From assembly GCA_023213395.1 (NCBI GenBank), contig CM041465.1, forward strand, positions 74,841,741-74,905,740: 64,000 nucleotides of DNA. Direction: 5' to 3'. Within the stretch, counting starts at the first letter, position 1. Each line of letters opens with the position of its first letter. This DNA comes from Cycas panzhihuaensis. Taxonomy: Eukaryota; Cycadophyta. Position numbers and translations under genes: made by a program. Positions 21,373 to 34,015 of this stretch are shown in pieces. Under the pieces are notes generated by a model. It saw only the letters and a program-made list of their open reading frames with translations. It ran no database searches and was not told where the DNA came from.

Positions 21373-23583
21373 ATGGAAGGTTACCAGTCTGATTGGGCTT
21401 ACCACACCATGGTCTCAGGAACTCAAGAGTTTCTCGCATCCATTCTAGGATCCACCTACGAGGGTAATGATTCCATCTATTATCCCGGTGGCCTGTTTCA
21501 CCCTTCTAACCTTCATCCTTCTGTTCATGCAGCAGAAGATTCGCCTCCTCACAAGACTCACCATCTTATTGGTGAATCTTATGAGGAGTGCCCTGAGGGG
21601 TCCTTGACATTCGAGATCCCATCAACCTCGTATGGCTACGAGGATACCCCTCCTGTCGACGTGGTCGAAGCGCTCAGTGAGTACTTTCAAGCAACTCGCC
21701 GTCAACCACGTCCTAGGTGGTTTGAAGAAGTTTTGCACAATGTAGCATCTTCTTCATCCGTACCTGTGCCCCTTACAGTAAATGACTCTTCTACCCATGT
21801 GCACTCATCCTATGCCGTGTCTACACCAGCTCCCAAGACAAGTGTTACACCATCTATCCCTAGCCATGGTCCTACTTCTTCAGGACCCGTTCGCGGCATG
21901 TCCTTCCCCTAACTTGGGGTTAGCATGCCATTCCCAAGTCAAACGAATGTGCCACCTTCAAACATGATACATGTGTTTCCTAGTAGGCCTCGAGGTCCTA
22001 CTAATGCTGCTGCTATCAACTATGTGGGATCCGCTCCTACATACATTCAAAACCCATCCGGTGATCCTTCCCTTTACTTGCCCCCAGGTTACATGTCTCA
22101 ACCTTGGGGGCAGGGTAGGGGAAACCACCTTCTAGCTTATGGGGTGGACCCGTTACACCCATATAGGGTTGCACCACCTATGGGTGGCCCATATGGACAG
22201 AATCCAGTCCTGTACCCTTCGTTTCTGCCATCTAGCGCAACTCATGTTGCCACGCCTTCGTAAGGGAGCATGCCTCCCTTCCAAGGCATTTATCCGCAAC
22301 TCCCCTTCTAGCAAGGGGCGTTTCCCCAAGGAGGGATGGGTTTACCACCCCCATCCATTCTTGTTTCTTTACCATTCGTCAATCCTTTAGCCCATGTAAG
22401 GACACATCCCTTCATGGACTATTGGTCGACGTCGTTATCCATTAAAGCACTAAGGACTAACCTATCGCTTCACCCTCCTGAAGTTTCCAAATTCGACAGA
22501 ACTTCATCGTAAGACCCAACCGAGCACGTGCGTAGTTTCTCTATGGCGTGTATAGATTACTGGGCTTATGACCACATTCTGATGAAGCTATTTCTGCGAT
22601 CCTTGCAGGGTGACACCCTCAAATGGTTCTACCGTCTCCTTGCCCATTCCATTTCTTCATTCTAATAATTAGTGGATGAGTTCGTCAATTACTTTGACGT
22701 AGCCTATCCATTCGAGAGCGGAATGAAAGCTCTCCTTTCACTCAAACAAGGTCACGATGAAATGAATCGTGACTTTGTAAGGCGATTTCACGATCTCCTT
22801 CACTCTACCAAGGCCACGTTGCCTGAAGAGTTGAAGCGAGATCTCTTCATCAATGCACTTCACCCCGAAGTGCATGTGGAAGTCCTCAAAATGGGGGCAA
22901 CTACATGTGACTCTGCCATTGCAAAGTGCTTGGCGTTAGAGGCTATTGAGATCCAAGCCGGACTCAAGAAACCTCTTAAGCCCTCACAACGTCGTGAGGC
23001 ACCTCCCCCAGCGAAGGAAACCAAACCTTTGCAACCTGCCAAGTCTACCTCTCATCCTACTGAGAGGACCTTAGACCCTCTTACCTCTGATATTCGCTCG
23101 TTCGAGCGCACGATGAAGGAGCTTAAACTCCAATCCCCTTCATCGCCAACCTCCCACAAACCAGTTCAGTAAGGTTCTCATGCCGTTCCCCCTAGAGGGG
23201 GTGACACCCAACCTTCTCAAGTAAGGAGAGTTGATCCTCCCCTTAAGAAGAGGTGGTGTTCCATCCATGGGGAATGTTTCCAAGATGACTCACATTATCG
23301 GGTGCAATACCCATGTGACGCCCTGCCACATGATTCGTCTCCTAGACTGGCATCAAGGCCTAACCTCGATCAACTCGTTCATAGAGATCCATTCCCCAAA
23401 CATGGGGAGCATGATCGTAATGTTCAACCAAGAAACAACCAGAATTGGGATAGGTCCCCCGATTCTCACCCTTCACATGGTAGAGGGAAGGGTGCACGAG
23501 GTTCATCTTTCTCTTCATGCTCCCCTGACTGCCATGCTCCATCACCTTCGCGATCCCATAACAAGGGAAAGAAGGTGATCTAG
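21373..23583 (+). pseudogene. gag: Tat-A Gag
   Basis: Frame starts MEGYQSDWAYHTM (the ATG is ATA in Tat-B). A long Ser/Pro-rich N-terminal region (SSSSVPVPLT, GRGNHLLAYG, PPMGGPYGQN) is followed by the retrotransposon Gag core: PEVSKFDRTSS, HVRSFSMACIDYWAYDHILM, LQGDTLKWFYRL, FVNYFDVAYPF and NRDFVRRFHDLLHS. A polar region with RSFERTMKEL and a WCSIHGECFQDDSHY cysteine motif follow. The frame is the same as protease and the pol remnant over 4.16 kb (1386 codons) with no net indel; stops at 21910, 22261 and elsewhere are CAA or CAG in Tat-B, so they are C-to-T changes. Confidence 0.85.
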
Positions 23584-24369
23584 ATGCTTAAGACCACTCC
23601 CCTCTATGCTTTAACCCAGTCTCAAGTCGTGAAAGAGGCAACTGGTGCCTCCACTTCTACATCACATCTCGACCCTCCTTTGGAAGCTATTCCTCTAGAG
23701 ATTCCTACGCTTCCCAAGAGCATTCCCATCCACCCCAGTCATTTTGACTTCAGGAGAGCCCTTACCCAACCCACAGGGAGGGGTAAGCCTTTTTTCGTAG
23801 TTGAAGAGCTTCTTATCGTGGCTGTTGGGATGTCCATCATGGACGTCTTGAGAAGCCGTATAACGCTCCTCTTGGAAGCTCTAGGATCGAATGACGTGCC
23901 TGTTCACGCTTTGGGCACAACCCAAAGTGGCAAACCCATCATCTCCTTCGATCCCAGAGATCTTCCCCTAGCCAGTGGAAGGGAACTCTAGTGGAACTTC
24001 CCTTTCACGATTACCATAGATACTCCTGATTGCACATTGCGAAGAATCGTCGTGGACAACGGTTCTTCCGTTAATACCATGCCCTTGCACATCATGCAAG
24101 AGCTTGGCATTTCCACCTTAGAACCTATTCCATGGCGATATCAGGGTTACGACGGTAGTGAGAAGACTCCCCTGGGATCTATCTTGATACCTCTTACCCT
24201 CGAGGATAAGACTGTCCTTACCGACATCGTTGTCCTCAATGTAGACGTCGATTACAACCTCCTTCTAGGTCTACTATGGCTTGACCAAACGGGAGCTGTG
24301 TGTTCCACCCGTTGGAGGCAACTTAAGTTTGTCTATAATGGACAAATGAGAGTTGTCCCCCACGAGTGA
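23584..24369 (+). pseudogene. Tat-A aspartic protease
   Basis: Retroviral-type protease that cuts Gag-Pol. The flap-and-core layout is recognisable: WNFPFTITIDTPDCTLRRIV, then the catalytic VVDNGSSVNTMP at about 24050-24085 (D-N-G-S-S, acceptable for Tat-type proteases where D(T/S/N)GSS occurs), MQELGISTLEP, and the second structural half ILIPLTLEDKTVLTDIVV and VDYNLLLGLLWLDQTGAVCST (the usual YN.(L/I)LGR.WL, here with Arg to Leu). Same frame as Gag; stops at 23990 and 24367. Confidence 0.8.
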
Positions 24370-24417
24370 TCGCTTGCGAAGTAAACTAGACCTACTACTC
24401 AGGCGAGCCATGGTCAT

Positions 24418-25530
24418 GTGAAGAGAAGTAAATACCCTTCTGATCATGCATTGGCTTGCTCGATTGGTATCCCCGATCCCTCTTGCCACGAAGAAGATCC
24501 CACACCTTCTTCTTCTGATTTGACATGTTTTGCCCCCATCGGCGTTGGAAGCTATGGATACCTCACTATGTTTGACAACGACGGGTCCTATAGTGAGGAT
24601 GAGGACCTTCCTTGCCCGATCTCCTTCCTTCACGCTAGTAGGGGGCATTCTTCTAGTCCTAGGTCTCCTCCTAGGACCCCTTTTGCCATAGAGCCCGATC
24701 ACTTTCACATGTCACATGTCATCGCACACATCAGTCATCAGGCTCCTAGCTCTTCCATTCCATCACCTTCCGCGGGTGATGGCATTGAGAGTTCTCCTCT
24801 TGCTTTTTACGAGGGATCTCTCCTTGACTCTCCCTTAGAGTCCCTTAGGGATGTTGGGCAGCTTACGAGGCATACCAGTCTTATCGCTCCCATACCATCT
24901 CATACCTCATCCATTTGAAGTCAGGTCATCCATGGGGTGGACTACTTCGAGGACGATGAGGCTTTGCTAGAGCACTTAGCTGGCTCCATGCCCAGTTTAC
25001 CTTTTGGTCACCACAAGCTTGGTCAACAGAAGGTCTTAGCGATTAGGTCCACACTAGCCGACCCGATCCCTTCTCCCATGTCCTCTCTTCCTATCGATCT
25101 TATTCCCCTCCATTTCGAGGAGGGAAATGCTATGTGTATGGGGATAACTCAGGACATAGTCCTCGCCCCGGGCAAGATCATTAAGATAGGGGTAGAATAT
25201 ACTCCTGATGAAGTGGGGGAATACTCCCTCCTATTCTAGGAATTTTGCGATGTGTTCGCGTGGGACTACTCCAACATGAAGGGAATTGACCCCTCCATCG
25301 TCGTGTGCAACCTTACGACTATTCCTCGTGCCCGTCCTTTGTGCCCTGGGGACCATGTCCTCAAATTGGAATATCTTTACGATCGCCTGGCCAAATTTGG
25401 GCCTAAATGGGTGGGCCCCTTCGTCGTTCTCGAAAGCCTCGACAACGGTGCCTACAAGATCGCCACCTTGGAAGGCTTAGAATTTGAGAAAGCAGTCAAC
25501 GAGAAATTCTTTAAGAAGTTTTACGCATGA
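24418..25530 (+). pseudogene. Tat-A pol remnant: protease-RT linker fused to integrase C-terminus by a large deletion
   Basis: The frame passes through the acidic linker (DNDGSYSEDEDLPCP), the pre-RT block (HFEEGNAMCMGITQDIVLAP, VGEYSLLF, FAWDYSNMKGIDPSI) and stops matching Tat-B at about 25340, where Tat-B enters RT. Here the reading jumps to LCPGDHVLKLEYLYDRLAKF, KWVGPFVVLESLDNGAYKIA and FFKKFYA, which is the C-terminal domain of a Tat integrase. RT, RNase H and the integrase zinc and catalytic domains are gone, yet the fusion is in frame. Tat-A could therefore only have moved with enzymes from elsewhere if the deletion came first; it may equally postdate insertion. Confidence 0.85.
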
Positions 25531-26175
25531 TCTTTCAGATATCTCTTCACCATGCTCCAAAATGAGCCTAAACTACCATCTTAAATTGTTCCTATTTCTC
25601 CCAACCACAGGCAGAATGGCAATTTAAGGTGGCTTCTTCATCTTCTTCAGGTTCCTCTCGTGGAACCTGTATTCCTGTATCCTCGCGGGAACCTGTCATC
25701 TTCCTATTTGGGCATCCCCCAATTGGGACGATGCCTTGGAGTACTGTTACTCCTCTCCCTTGCCTGTTGTTTCCTTTGCATATTCTGCTATGCTCCTCCA
25801 TGGACGTGCATGTTGCTCTATTTCTAACCTCACACCTCTCTATCACCTATATTTACGGTGGATGTGTATGCTCCTGTTAGACATATAGCCATACATAGAA
25901 GGAAATACATGCATCTTACAACAAAATACTTACAACAAAACATTCACAATATACAAAACAAAGCATACATGCTATCTACCACATGATATACACATCATCT
26001 CATGTCAAAATGGGGTTCCAACTACCCTGTATGTATATATATCAAAAATCATATGTTACATCGTATATGTGGGAAGCTGGTATCCTTGCAGGGGGGGTAC
26101 AATCATATGAGCCTATATATGACCCCCTGGAGGCCCGTGCTTTCCCCTGTCAAAATCATATACATATCTCCTATA
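25531..26175. other. Spacer between pol and the antisense gene of Tat-A
   Basis: Non-coding; present once here and twice (duplicated) in Tat-B at 40189-41200. It begins CCAACCACAGGCAGAATGGC at 25601. It would be the 3' untranslated region of the antisense gene. A short TA run at 26031-26042 corresponds to the expanded (TA)n of Tat-B. Confidence 0.55.
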
Positions 26176-28039
26176 CTACTGCTGCCCTGCTCCTGGGGTA
26201 CCATCTCCTGGCCTGTGTGATCTCTCTCCTAGGGACCACATCCCCTCGAGGCTCCTCCTGGGCCTCTACGAGCTACCTGCCTCGCTCCCCTCATCGTGTG
26301 GCTGTCTCAGGGTCGTCGCCGTTGCGTGGGTGTGCATCCTGCTCTTGCTCGACCTCGACGCCACCTGGTCTATGAGCTGATTGTATCTGGCTTAGATACG
26401 ATCCCTCTCCCCCTCTACTCCTTGGAGACACTCCTCCAGCACTGCTATCTGGAATGTGCTCCCTGTGTCTCCCCCTGCTCTGCCCTGAGCCTCTAGAGCC
26501 TGGACCCGTCTACACAGCGTGTCCCGCTCGCCCCTGGCCTCATCGAGCTCCCGCTGTATCTGTCCCTTGAATGCCATATGCTCTTGGGACTCTACAGTCC
26601 AGATGTCTCTCACCCTCGCCAACAGGGCGAATGCCTCCATGTGGGCACCTGTCGATCTAGGCACATCCTCTGCTTGGATGGGTGGTTGCCCCTCTGCATA
26701 TACCTGAGGGAACATCTCCCTCACCATGGCCTCTACTAGTCTCCGGACCTTTGCAGTGCCTGCCAATGTAACATGCCATGTGTCAGTGAATATCCCACTG
26801 CATACCATGATAAAATGAAATCAAATATGTATCTAGATGTCAAACGACTAAGGAAATGGTTGGGTCTCACCTGCCATGGCTGTCGGCTCCTCTGCTCATG
26901 CAACATCCTCTCCCCCTAGCTCTCTGCTAGCTGCAGGTACCTCAACCTCGAGTACCTCCTCTGCCTGGGCCTTTCTCCTTGTAGGGACTGGCTCAACTCG
27001 TGCCTCTCTGGATCTCCTCACAATCTGTAGCCTGCAGGCCCTAGTCACTGGCCCCCTGCTCTCCTCACCTGCCTCTCCTCTGGTAGTCCCAGATGGACCC
27101 TCTGCTCCTCCTGCTATCCTTGATGGACCTGCCTCCCCTGCAGGTTGTGATGGGCCTGCCCCATCTCTTCTGTCAGCTCCATCATCATCGTCGTCATCAT
27201 TATCTATGGGCGCTCCTGCTTCGCCCGCCTCGTTGTCACTCTCCCACCTCACCGTCCAGTATGGATCTGCTACGTAGTCAATCATGGTGAGGAGGTCCAA
27301 CGACGTCACCTCTACTAATCACCTGACGTGGGCCTAGTCCTCCATCCCTCTGAGTAGAGTTTGCTATTGGTGAACCATTGGGGCCCACTCTGCTATGGGG
27401 TATGGTCCCCCCACTGGTGCCACTGCCGTAAAATGATCAAAGAACCAAGATCTTAGCGTGTTGTATGATAGTCCCCTCTCGGTCTTCCGGATGGTGTCTG
27501 GCGTGCGGCGAGGTTCGCCGCTACGGTGGCCAATCCATCCTCTCACGGCCTCGCGGGCAAGCTACATCTATCCAGCCACCTGGTATCTCCCTGTAGTTCT
27601 GTTTCCAAGAAATCTAGAATAGAACGCACAGTATGATCCATTTCCTCACCCGAGGAATTTGTGACATTAGCATAGTCTAGAGGGGAACTTCCCTCTACTC
27701 CCACCTGTCAGCCCCTGTGAAGAATAGGGCTGCCTCTTTGTGTGCTACCTCAGTGCTAGGCAGCACTCCCAATCTCACCGACCTCCCAGTCGCTGGTATA
27801 CCCAAAATCTATCGGATGTCTCCTGGTGTAATTGTCACATCGCCTACCTGAGGCAAGTGGAATACATACCTCCGTCGATCCTAATATGACACGATGTCCA
27901 CCACTCTTTGGTTTGATGCAAACTGAGGTGTTTTCAGGGCCTTGTATAGGCCACACCTCCGCAAGGTCACCTTGTCCTCTTAGGACATCATCTCTATATA
28001 ACTCAGCATTGCCATGCCAACGTTTTTACAGTTATCCAC
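26176..28039 (-). pseudogene. Antisense PMD-like gene of Tat-A, spliced
   Basis: Reads leftward, opposite to gag-pol. The N-terminal part has YKALKTPQFAS, VFHLPQVGDVTITPGDI and ILGIPATGR, matching the HLP.GEMTITL.DV..LLG(L/I)PV.G pattern of plant mobile domain proteins; further on, MDW starts a ...L.SWFFDHF block (as in LLQ.WA.E.L). Then come GGPYPIAEWAPMV, an Asp-rich run, an Arg-rich segment (RRSREARVEPVPTRR) and, after an intron at 26760-26870 (GTGAGA...GGCAG, phase 1), a coiled-coil C-terminus (REMFPQVYAEG, IQRELDEARGERDTLCRRV, AVLEECLQGVEGERDRI). The start codon is GTG here (ATG in Tat-B), there is one frameshift near 27530, and stops are former CAG, CGA or TGG. The end at TAG 26176-26178 is shared with Tat-B. 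PMD proteins act in silencing and also occur in transposons. Confidence 0.65.
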
Positions 28040-28047
28040 TGCGATAA

Positions 28048-28529
28048 CTGCCTATAATCACCAAAAATCAATCAAGGTCAGCCTCCTAGCAGTCATCTTT
28101 GCTCCTAGCTATCTCTCTGCTTTTCCTGCCTAAAATTTAGGGCCGATTGGCCCCTCATTTATTTTTTTCTGGTTTTTTGCCTTTGTACCACGCTAAACTT
28201 AGCGGTACCACTAAGTTTAGCACGGGTCCCGCAGTGGGGAACCCACAGCCATGATTGCGTCACCGCGATCTTGGTTGTGGTATGGATGGCAACCCCCCTA
28301 AAAAGGGGGTTTCTGCCTAGAAAATCACAAAAATTCTTGTGGTGGACCCCCATGGGGCCCACCGGGACCAGGGCTCCCTAATGCCCAGGTCCTCGCCTCT
28401 TTCTGGGTCTAATTTAGACTCCAAAAGGCATCCAATTGCCCATAAGGGGCACAAAAAATGCATTAAAAACTTCAAAAGGTGATAAATTTTAAACTTTGAA
28501 ATGGGGAGGGTTTTAAGAGATCCACTCAC
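28048..28529 (-). other. Probable 5' intron of the antisense gene, Tat-A
   Basis: On the minus strand GTGAGTGG at 28529 is a good donor, and TATAGGCAG ending at 28048 a good acceptor just before the coding start. Tat-B has the equivalent pair at 43739 and 43255, giving 482 and 485 bp. Splicing is inferred, not observed. Confidence 0.45.
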
Positions 28530-28710
28530 TGGATCTAACCTGGCCATCACCAACTCGTCTTACTGGTTCTGCTAGCTCTCGCTGTACTCCGATCTGACAG
28601 TCAGATCGTCTCTTGCATGCCTCCAAAGTTGGGCGGCGCTCTGCTTCATAAGGAAATGGCTCTGGTTTCTCATAAGAGCTGGCGAAAATGAATCCGGTTT
28701 TCATTCGATT

Positions 28711-28720
28711 TCCTTATATA
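28711..28720 (-). promoter_or_regulatory. TATA box of the antisense gene, Tat-A
   Basis: The minus strand reads TATATAAGGA in a GC-rich setting. The same ten bases occur at the same place in Tat-B (43921-43930). It lies upstream of the probable 5' exon. Confidence 0.6.
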
Positions 28721-28729
28721 GGCGGGGGC

Positions 28730-29248
28730 CTCGACGGGCACTTATTCCGTTCTTGACCTCGCGACAGCCGTTGAGGCTATCTTGTTTCCTTGACTGCCTT
28801 TGCCTTCTGGCCCTATCATCCATTGTGCTCTATTGACGCCCTTTTTGCCCTCTCTTGCAAGGGCATTTATGGCGCCCCATTATCGCACTTTTTTCCAGGG
28901 CCCTTCTATCTCGTTTTGTGTGCCGCTCCCATGCATGCTCGAGTTTATACTCATTTGGCTCATTTCGCTACCCTGGACTCGTTTTCGTAGCCCTTTCTTG
29001 ATCCTGGGGTCCCCAAAGGAAATGCTCCCTCGTCTGGGGGCATGTTTTGCTTCCCAAAGTGACCTTTGGTGCTCCAAGGCATTTTTTCTCTGCCCGTTTT
29101 TGAACAGTGGTCAGACTGCTTGCTCCTGTCCTTGGGTAACCTCATTGCTAGGTCCTCCTACCCTTCACAGTTACATTTTTGCTTACCATTTGAGTTTTTC
29201 TTTTTGTTTTGTCACTATTTATTTGCTACTAGGGCTTAGTGTTCAGAC
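28730..29248. other. Divergent intergenic region of Tat-A
   Basis: About 520 bp between the antisense TATA box and the sense RNase H ORF. No conserved protein. It ends with TTTGCTACTAG and TGTTCAG, which would serve as splice acceptors just before the ATG at 29249; Tat-B has TTTGCTACAG and TGTTCAG in the same places. Confidence 0.45.
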
Positions 29249-29671
29249 ATGTCTCTTTACATTTTTACCAATGGTGGAAGCCACTGTAACCCTGGGCCTT
29301 CCACCGCTGCATGGATTCTTCGTAGCCCCTCCGGATAGGATTTCCTACGTTCCAGGGTCTTCCTTCCCAACGTAACCAATAACAAAGCTGAGTACACGGT
29401 CGTTATCGAGGCCCTTACTAATGCTCTTCATTTTCATCACAGACCTATCGTGTTGCTTTGCGATTCTTAGGTCATGGTGTCCCATCTTACCTAGGTTTAC
29501 CAGGTGCGATGCCCTCACCTGAGAACCCTCGCGTCAGCTGCCAGATCTCTCTTGGCCCATTTCTCATCAGTAGATATCTAGCACATCCCTAGGGACCTCA
29601 ATGCTAAGGCAGACGACCTCGTCTGCCTCATCCTTGAGCGTTGCCTCTCTCTTCTTAGCGATCGCCTTTGA
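29249..29671 (+). pseudogene. Archaeal-type RNase H ORF of Tat-A, downstream of integrase
   Basis: RNase H removes the RNA strand of RNA-DNA hybrids. From ATG 29249 the frame runs 141 codons to TGA without an indel. Motifs: FTNGGSHCNPGP (normally TDGGSRGNPGP, first Asp now Asn), NNKAEYTVVIEAL (NN.AEY, Glu kept), LLCDS (third acidic residue kept), and NAKADDL (N.EAD.LA, final Asp kept). These are features of the archaeal-type RNase H found as a second copy in Tat elements. Four in-frame stops are former CAG, CAA or TGG codons. In Tat elements this domain usually lies between RNase H and integrase; here it is a separate ORF about 3.7 kb past the integrase remnant. Confidence 0.75.
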
Positions 29672-29929
29672 GGCTCGCCTGGCCAGCCTGTGCCTGAGTC
29701 TCCGATTGATTTTAGTTTGATGTGCTTATTCAGTTTGCTAGATGCCCTCCTATCACTCGTTGCACTTCAGGAATAGGGGGCATCCCCTTCATCTACTCTA
29801 TTCACTTGCAGGTCGATGCTTAAACAACGCGTAGGTAGTCCATATGTTGTCTTCGTCTCTGTCTCCCTTATCCACGCGTTCTGCCACGATACTCGCTGAC
29901 ACCCTTGGTCCATATGCCAGTTATTATTG

Positions 29930-30065
<136 letters not shown>

Positions 30066-30136
30066 TGTGCTACTGATGTCTTTGGTTGTCAGCATTCACC
30101 ATCACATCATGCTTCCGAGCGGTGAGGCTCTGCTAC

Positions 30137-30147
30137 CAAGGGGGCAG
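30137..30147 (+). other. Polypurine tract of Tat-A
   Basis: CAAGGGGGCAG directly before the TG of the 3' LTR; the identical tract precedes the Tat-B 3' LTR at 45255-45265. Confidence 0.8.
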
Positions 30148-31242
30148 TGTTTCCCAGCTATTGGGAATGGACTTGAGACACATCGACTCAGGTATATTCA
30201 GGTATACGTTCTCACTTCTCCCTGCTCTTATTTTGAATGAGATTATTTAGCATAGACTACTTGACATATGCTTGCCTGCCTGTATTACTTCTTTGCCTGA
30301 TCATAGTGTATGTGCTTACAGCACACTTTCAGCCTATGACGACTCACAAAAGGGCCATTCCTCAGTGAATGTTACACTCCATATGGCGCACAACCACCCA
30401 CTCTTTCTCCACGACCTCCCGGGATACTTCAGCCAATCATGTTTGCCTATGTTACGACATTTTGCTCATGTTGTTGTCTCCTCCAAGTCTGATTAATTCC
30501 TTGGTTGAGACCCATTTTACTGTTTTGGCTACTTGCGCCTCATCTAGGTATTCCCCTAGGTGTTTCAGGCTTAATTTACCTTTAATATTAACTCCAAAGC
30601 CTTGTTCCTGCCTTTTTTAATTTTATTTTTTATTTCCAGCCTAGCACCGCTGTAAACTTAGTGGTACCGCGATCTTTGCCACCAGCGCCAAGTTCTTCAT
30701 GATCGCGACTGTTTGAATCTAAAAAAAAAGAACCACGTGATAGTTTCTATTTTTTTCGTGGAACTGCTATGTGGCGCCTACTCATTTGCACCGCCCTGAC
30801 ATCCCCAACGTTCACCTACAGTGAACAGGGGATAAAGCTAGTTTTCCTCTTCATTTAGAAGATCTTTCGGTCATTTTTACAACTTTTTGCTCAATTTACA
30901 TAGAAAAACATACACAATCCTCATAGAAATCTACTGCAAGGAGGGACACACTGCTGCTGGCCTACTTCTAGGGACCATTGCTGCACCTATAGCCCATAAA
31001 AAGCAGGCTTTATATCTACTTACAGGTTGCTAAGGCTTCAAGGAGGATTACCATCAAAAGCTCCCTAAAAGACAAGCTACAAAAGCCCTAAATCCACAAG
31101 GACATTCTCACACTTCTCTCCTTTCCAAAATCAGCCACTATAATCCACTGGATGCTGGTTATTTCATGCTATTTTTCTAGCAAACTCATGCTTAATATCT
31201 TCACAACAAGGTACCTCTTACCTTTGCTTTATGATTGATGTT
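30148..31242 (+). repeat. 3' LTR of Tat-A, first 1095 bp
   Basis: Aligns with 18493 to about 19580 of the 5' LTR. It stops at TTGATGTT, where the TG of the Tat-B 5' LTR begins. The last five bases, ATGTT (31238-31242), would be the left target duplication of Tat-B; the right one is lost. Confidence 0.88.
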
Positions 31243-33749
31243 TGTTTCCTAGTTACTGGGAATGGACTCGAGACTCATCGACGCAGGTACATTCAGGTAT
31301 ATGTTCTTACTTTTTCTTGCCTATGCTTGATTGAGATTATTTAGCGTAGATTGCCTGACATATGTCTACCTGCATGCATTGCTTCTCTACTTGATCATAT
31401 TGCATGTGCTTACGGCACACCATCAGCCTATGACGACTCATCACAGGGGCATTCCTCAGCGAATGCTACACCCCGTATGGCGCACAACCACCCACTTTGT
31501 CTCCACGGTCTCCCAGGATGTTTTCGTCAGTCCTGTTTGCTCCTATTACAACATGTTGCTTGCGTTGCAGTCCCTCCTAAGCCTAATTTAATCCTTAATT
31601 GGGGCTCATTTCATTATTTTGGCTACTTGCCCATTACCTGGGCATTCCCATTGCTCGGCTCTTTTTTGGTCTTGATTTTTACTGCAAAACCTTATGTTTC
31701 TGCTTCTTTTTGTCTTTTTTGTTTCCAGTTTGATACCACTGTAAACTTAGCAGTACCGTGGTCTTTTCTACGGTGTCGTAGAGTTTACCACTGTATGACT
31801 GTTTAAAATTTAAAAAAAGAGAACCATGCAACAGTTTCCATTTTTTTTACAAAACTGTCATATGGTATCGATTGATTCGAGTTGCCTTGACATCCCCAAC
31901 GTTTACCTACTGTGAACAGGGGGATAAAGAGGATTTTGCTCCCCATTCTCAAGATCTTTTGGCCAAATTTTTGACTTTTCAACAAAAAACACACAGAGAA
32001 AGACATAATCTACATGCACAGGAACTTGTCACAGAGAAAGCGCTATCAATTTGGATTTGCGGGGCCATTCTTTGCCCCTCTACGACTCTCAATAGCAAGC
32101 CTCACACCTCTTTGCAAGTGCTCAAGGTTCTAAAGGATATTTCTACCCAAAAGCTTCTCCAAAGGGCCAACTTCCAAGGCTCCAAGTTTGCAAAGATTTT
32201 TCCTCACTTCACTCTTGCAAAAACTTGTCATGATTAGCCCTCATACATTAGTTATTGCTACTGTTTCCTAACAGCAAAGATCATGCTTGGTTCTCTTCCT
32301 ACAAGGTATTTCTTGTTCCTACTTGCAATTCATTTTGTTCTTATTTCTTTTGTTTGTTAATGAATGAAATCCTAGTTTGTTCAGTTTTCTTTATGTTGTT
32401 GCACTAGATTAGTGATATTCCCCCATGTTCTTTTGAGGCCTCACTATTTTCCTTAAACCATCTCTTTTACCCCTTCCTTAGTTAGCCGGTGCAAAGGAGC
32501 AACATAAGAGGATTTGAGGGAGGTAGGCGGGGTTCCGTCCCCCATTACTGTCCTTCTTCCCAAGGGTTCCGTACCTTATCCTCTTTCCCTTTGCCATTAG
32601 TGCTTTCTTAGGGAATGGGCTAAGGGAGTTTAGGGAATTTAGTTATGGTGTTCAAGTTAGCGTAGGCAACCCGTCGCTACGTCATTGCCAGAAGTCTCAT
32701 CTATTGGTGTTGGGCCCTATCCAATCCCCAAGTTTTTTCCCGTTATTCCTTTCCTTGTTATGGTTTGTTGCTTTACTACCTTGTTGTCAACTAGTTTCTC
32801 CTTCCCAAGTTACATGGAGGTCTTCCGTGGGTGAGTTAGCCATCCCGAGGCTATACTCCTTTCCCTTTTGAGTGTCTTTATGGTGTATGGTGGTGAGAGT
32901 ATTTATGGCATATCGCTATTTTTGCTTGGCTACATATTGATGATTAGCATAGATTTAAGTTCCACTTGATTTTAGAATATATATTTTTGGTATATTTCGT
33001 GGCCTGTCTTCCGAGAGGGAGGTATCCTCCTCACCCATTGCAGGTTAGTTCCCCGTGTGGTGCATTTCTTTTTTGTTTCAAGCTTTTCGTTTCTTTCTGT
33101 TTATTTGCTTTTGTATGCCTAAGGGGAGGTAAGTGAGCCCCTCTCCTATTGCTTCCGACAACCGCCGCCGATCAGCATCGCATGCACGATAAACGGAGTA
33201 GAAAGGAGTGGGATTTAAAGGGATGAGCAACACTCTATTCAGGCGTTGGATCTAGGCATTCTCCTTGTTCTCCGCGTATCACTTCTACATCGTCGCCTTT
33301 CATACATATGCTTGTGTAGTTAGGAACTTGTAAAAGATTAAAAAGGGAAAAGGAAAAGTGCACTTAGTTTTACATTGTTTCTTACTTTGACTAGTGTAGC
33401 ATAACGTAGTTAGCTTATTTACGTTGCATTCGAGTTACCCTCATTGTGCCTCTTTTGTTGTATTTGCCTATACACTAATTAGCTGCCCTTCCATTCGTTG
33501 CCTTCCCATTACCTTGGGAAGACGCAACGCGCAAGGCACTCTCTCCTCTTCCCGGCCATCCGAGGGTAAGGAAGGCCTTACTTTGCACGACTACCTAAAA
33601 GCAACCAGGCACCTTGCAGTCCCGAATCTGCGCTCCGGCGCATGGATGCCCTGCGAAGTGAAGTCCTTGCTACCTAGTTTAGTTAGCATTGCATATTTTT
33701 ATATCCTTTTTGCTAGATGTAGAGACACTACCCCGTAGCGAGCATTTCA
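31243..33749 (+). repeat. 5' LTR of Tat-B (2507 bp)
   Basis: TGTTTCCTAG to GCATTTCA, aligned with 45266-47400 over the whole of the latter and differing at roughly 9 percent of the first 300 bases by hand. It is followed by CTAGTGACCATACTGGGGAC, the PBS (33751-33769, TGG now TAG). Confidence 0.92.
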
Positions 33750-34015
33750 CTAGTGACCATACTGGGGACTACCAGCAAGGGAGCTAGTTTTGCTTCCCCT
33801 TTTCGTTGGTGTTCTTGCATCTAGGTAGTCTCTTATTTTGTGTTCTAGTTAGGCAACCCCCAACGTGCTTGCTTCATTTCCCTCTTTTTGTTTTCTTCTA
33901 ATAATGCTCGCGAAGGCGTTGCATGTGACGTTTCTCACGTCACTTGCAAGGTCTACCGCCATTGTTAGAAGACCAATCGCCTCGTTCCCTTCCGGCGTCG
34001 AACCCTGATTCGATA

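Noticed and set aside
23231-23578. 115-codon ORF inside Tat-A Gag
   Set aside because: Out of frame with the conserved Gag reading and not conserved in Tat-B.
27756-27956. 66-codon minus-strand ORF in the antisense gene of Tat-A
   Set aside because: It is in a different frame from the conserved PMD-like reading, which is broken by stops there but matches Tat-B.
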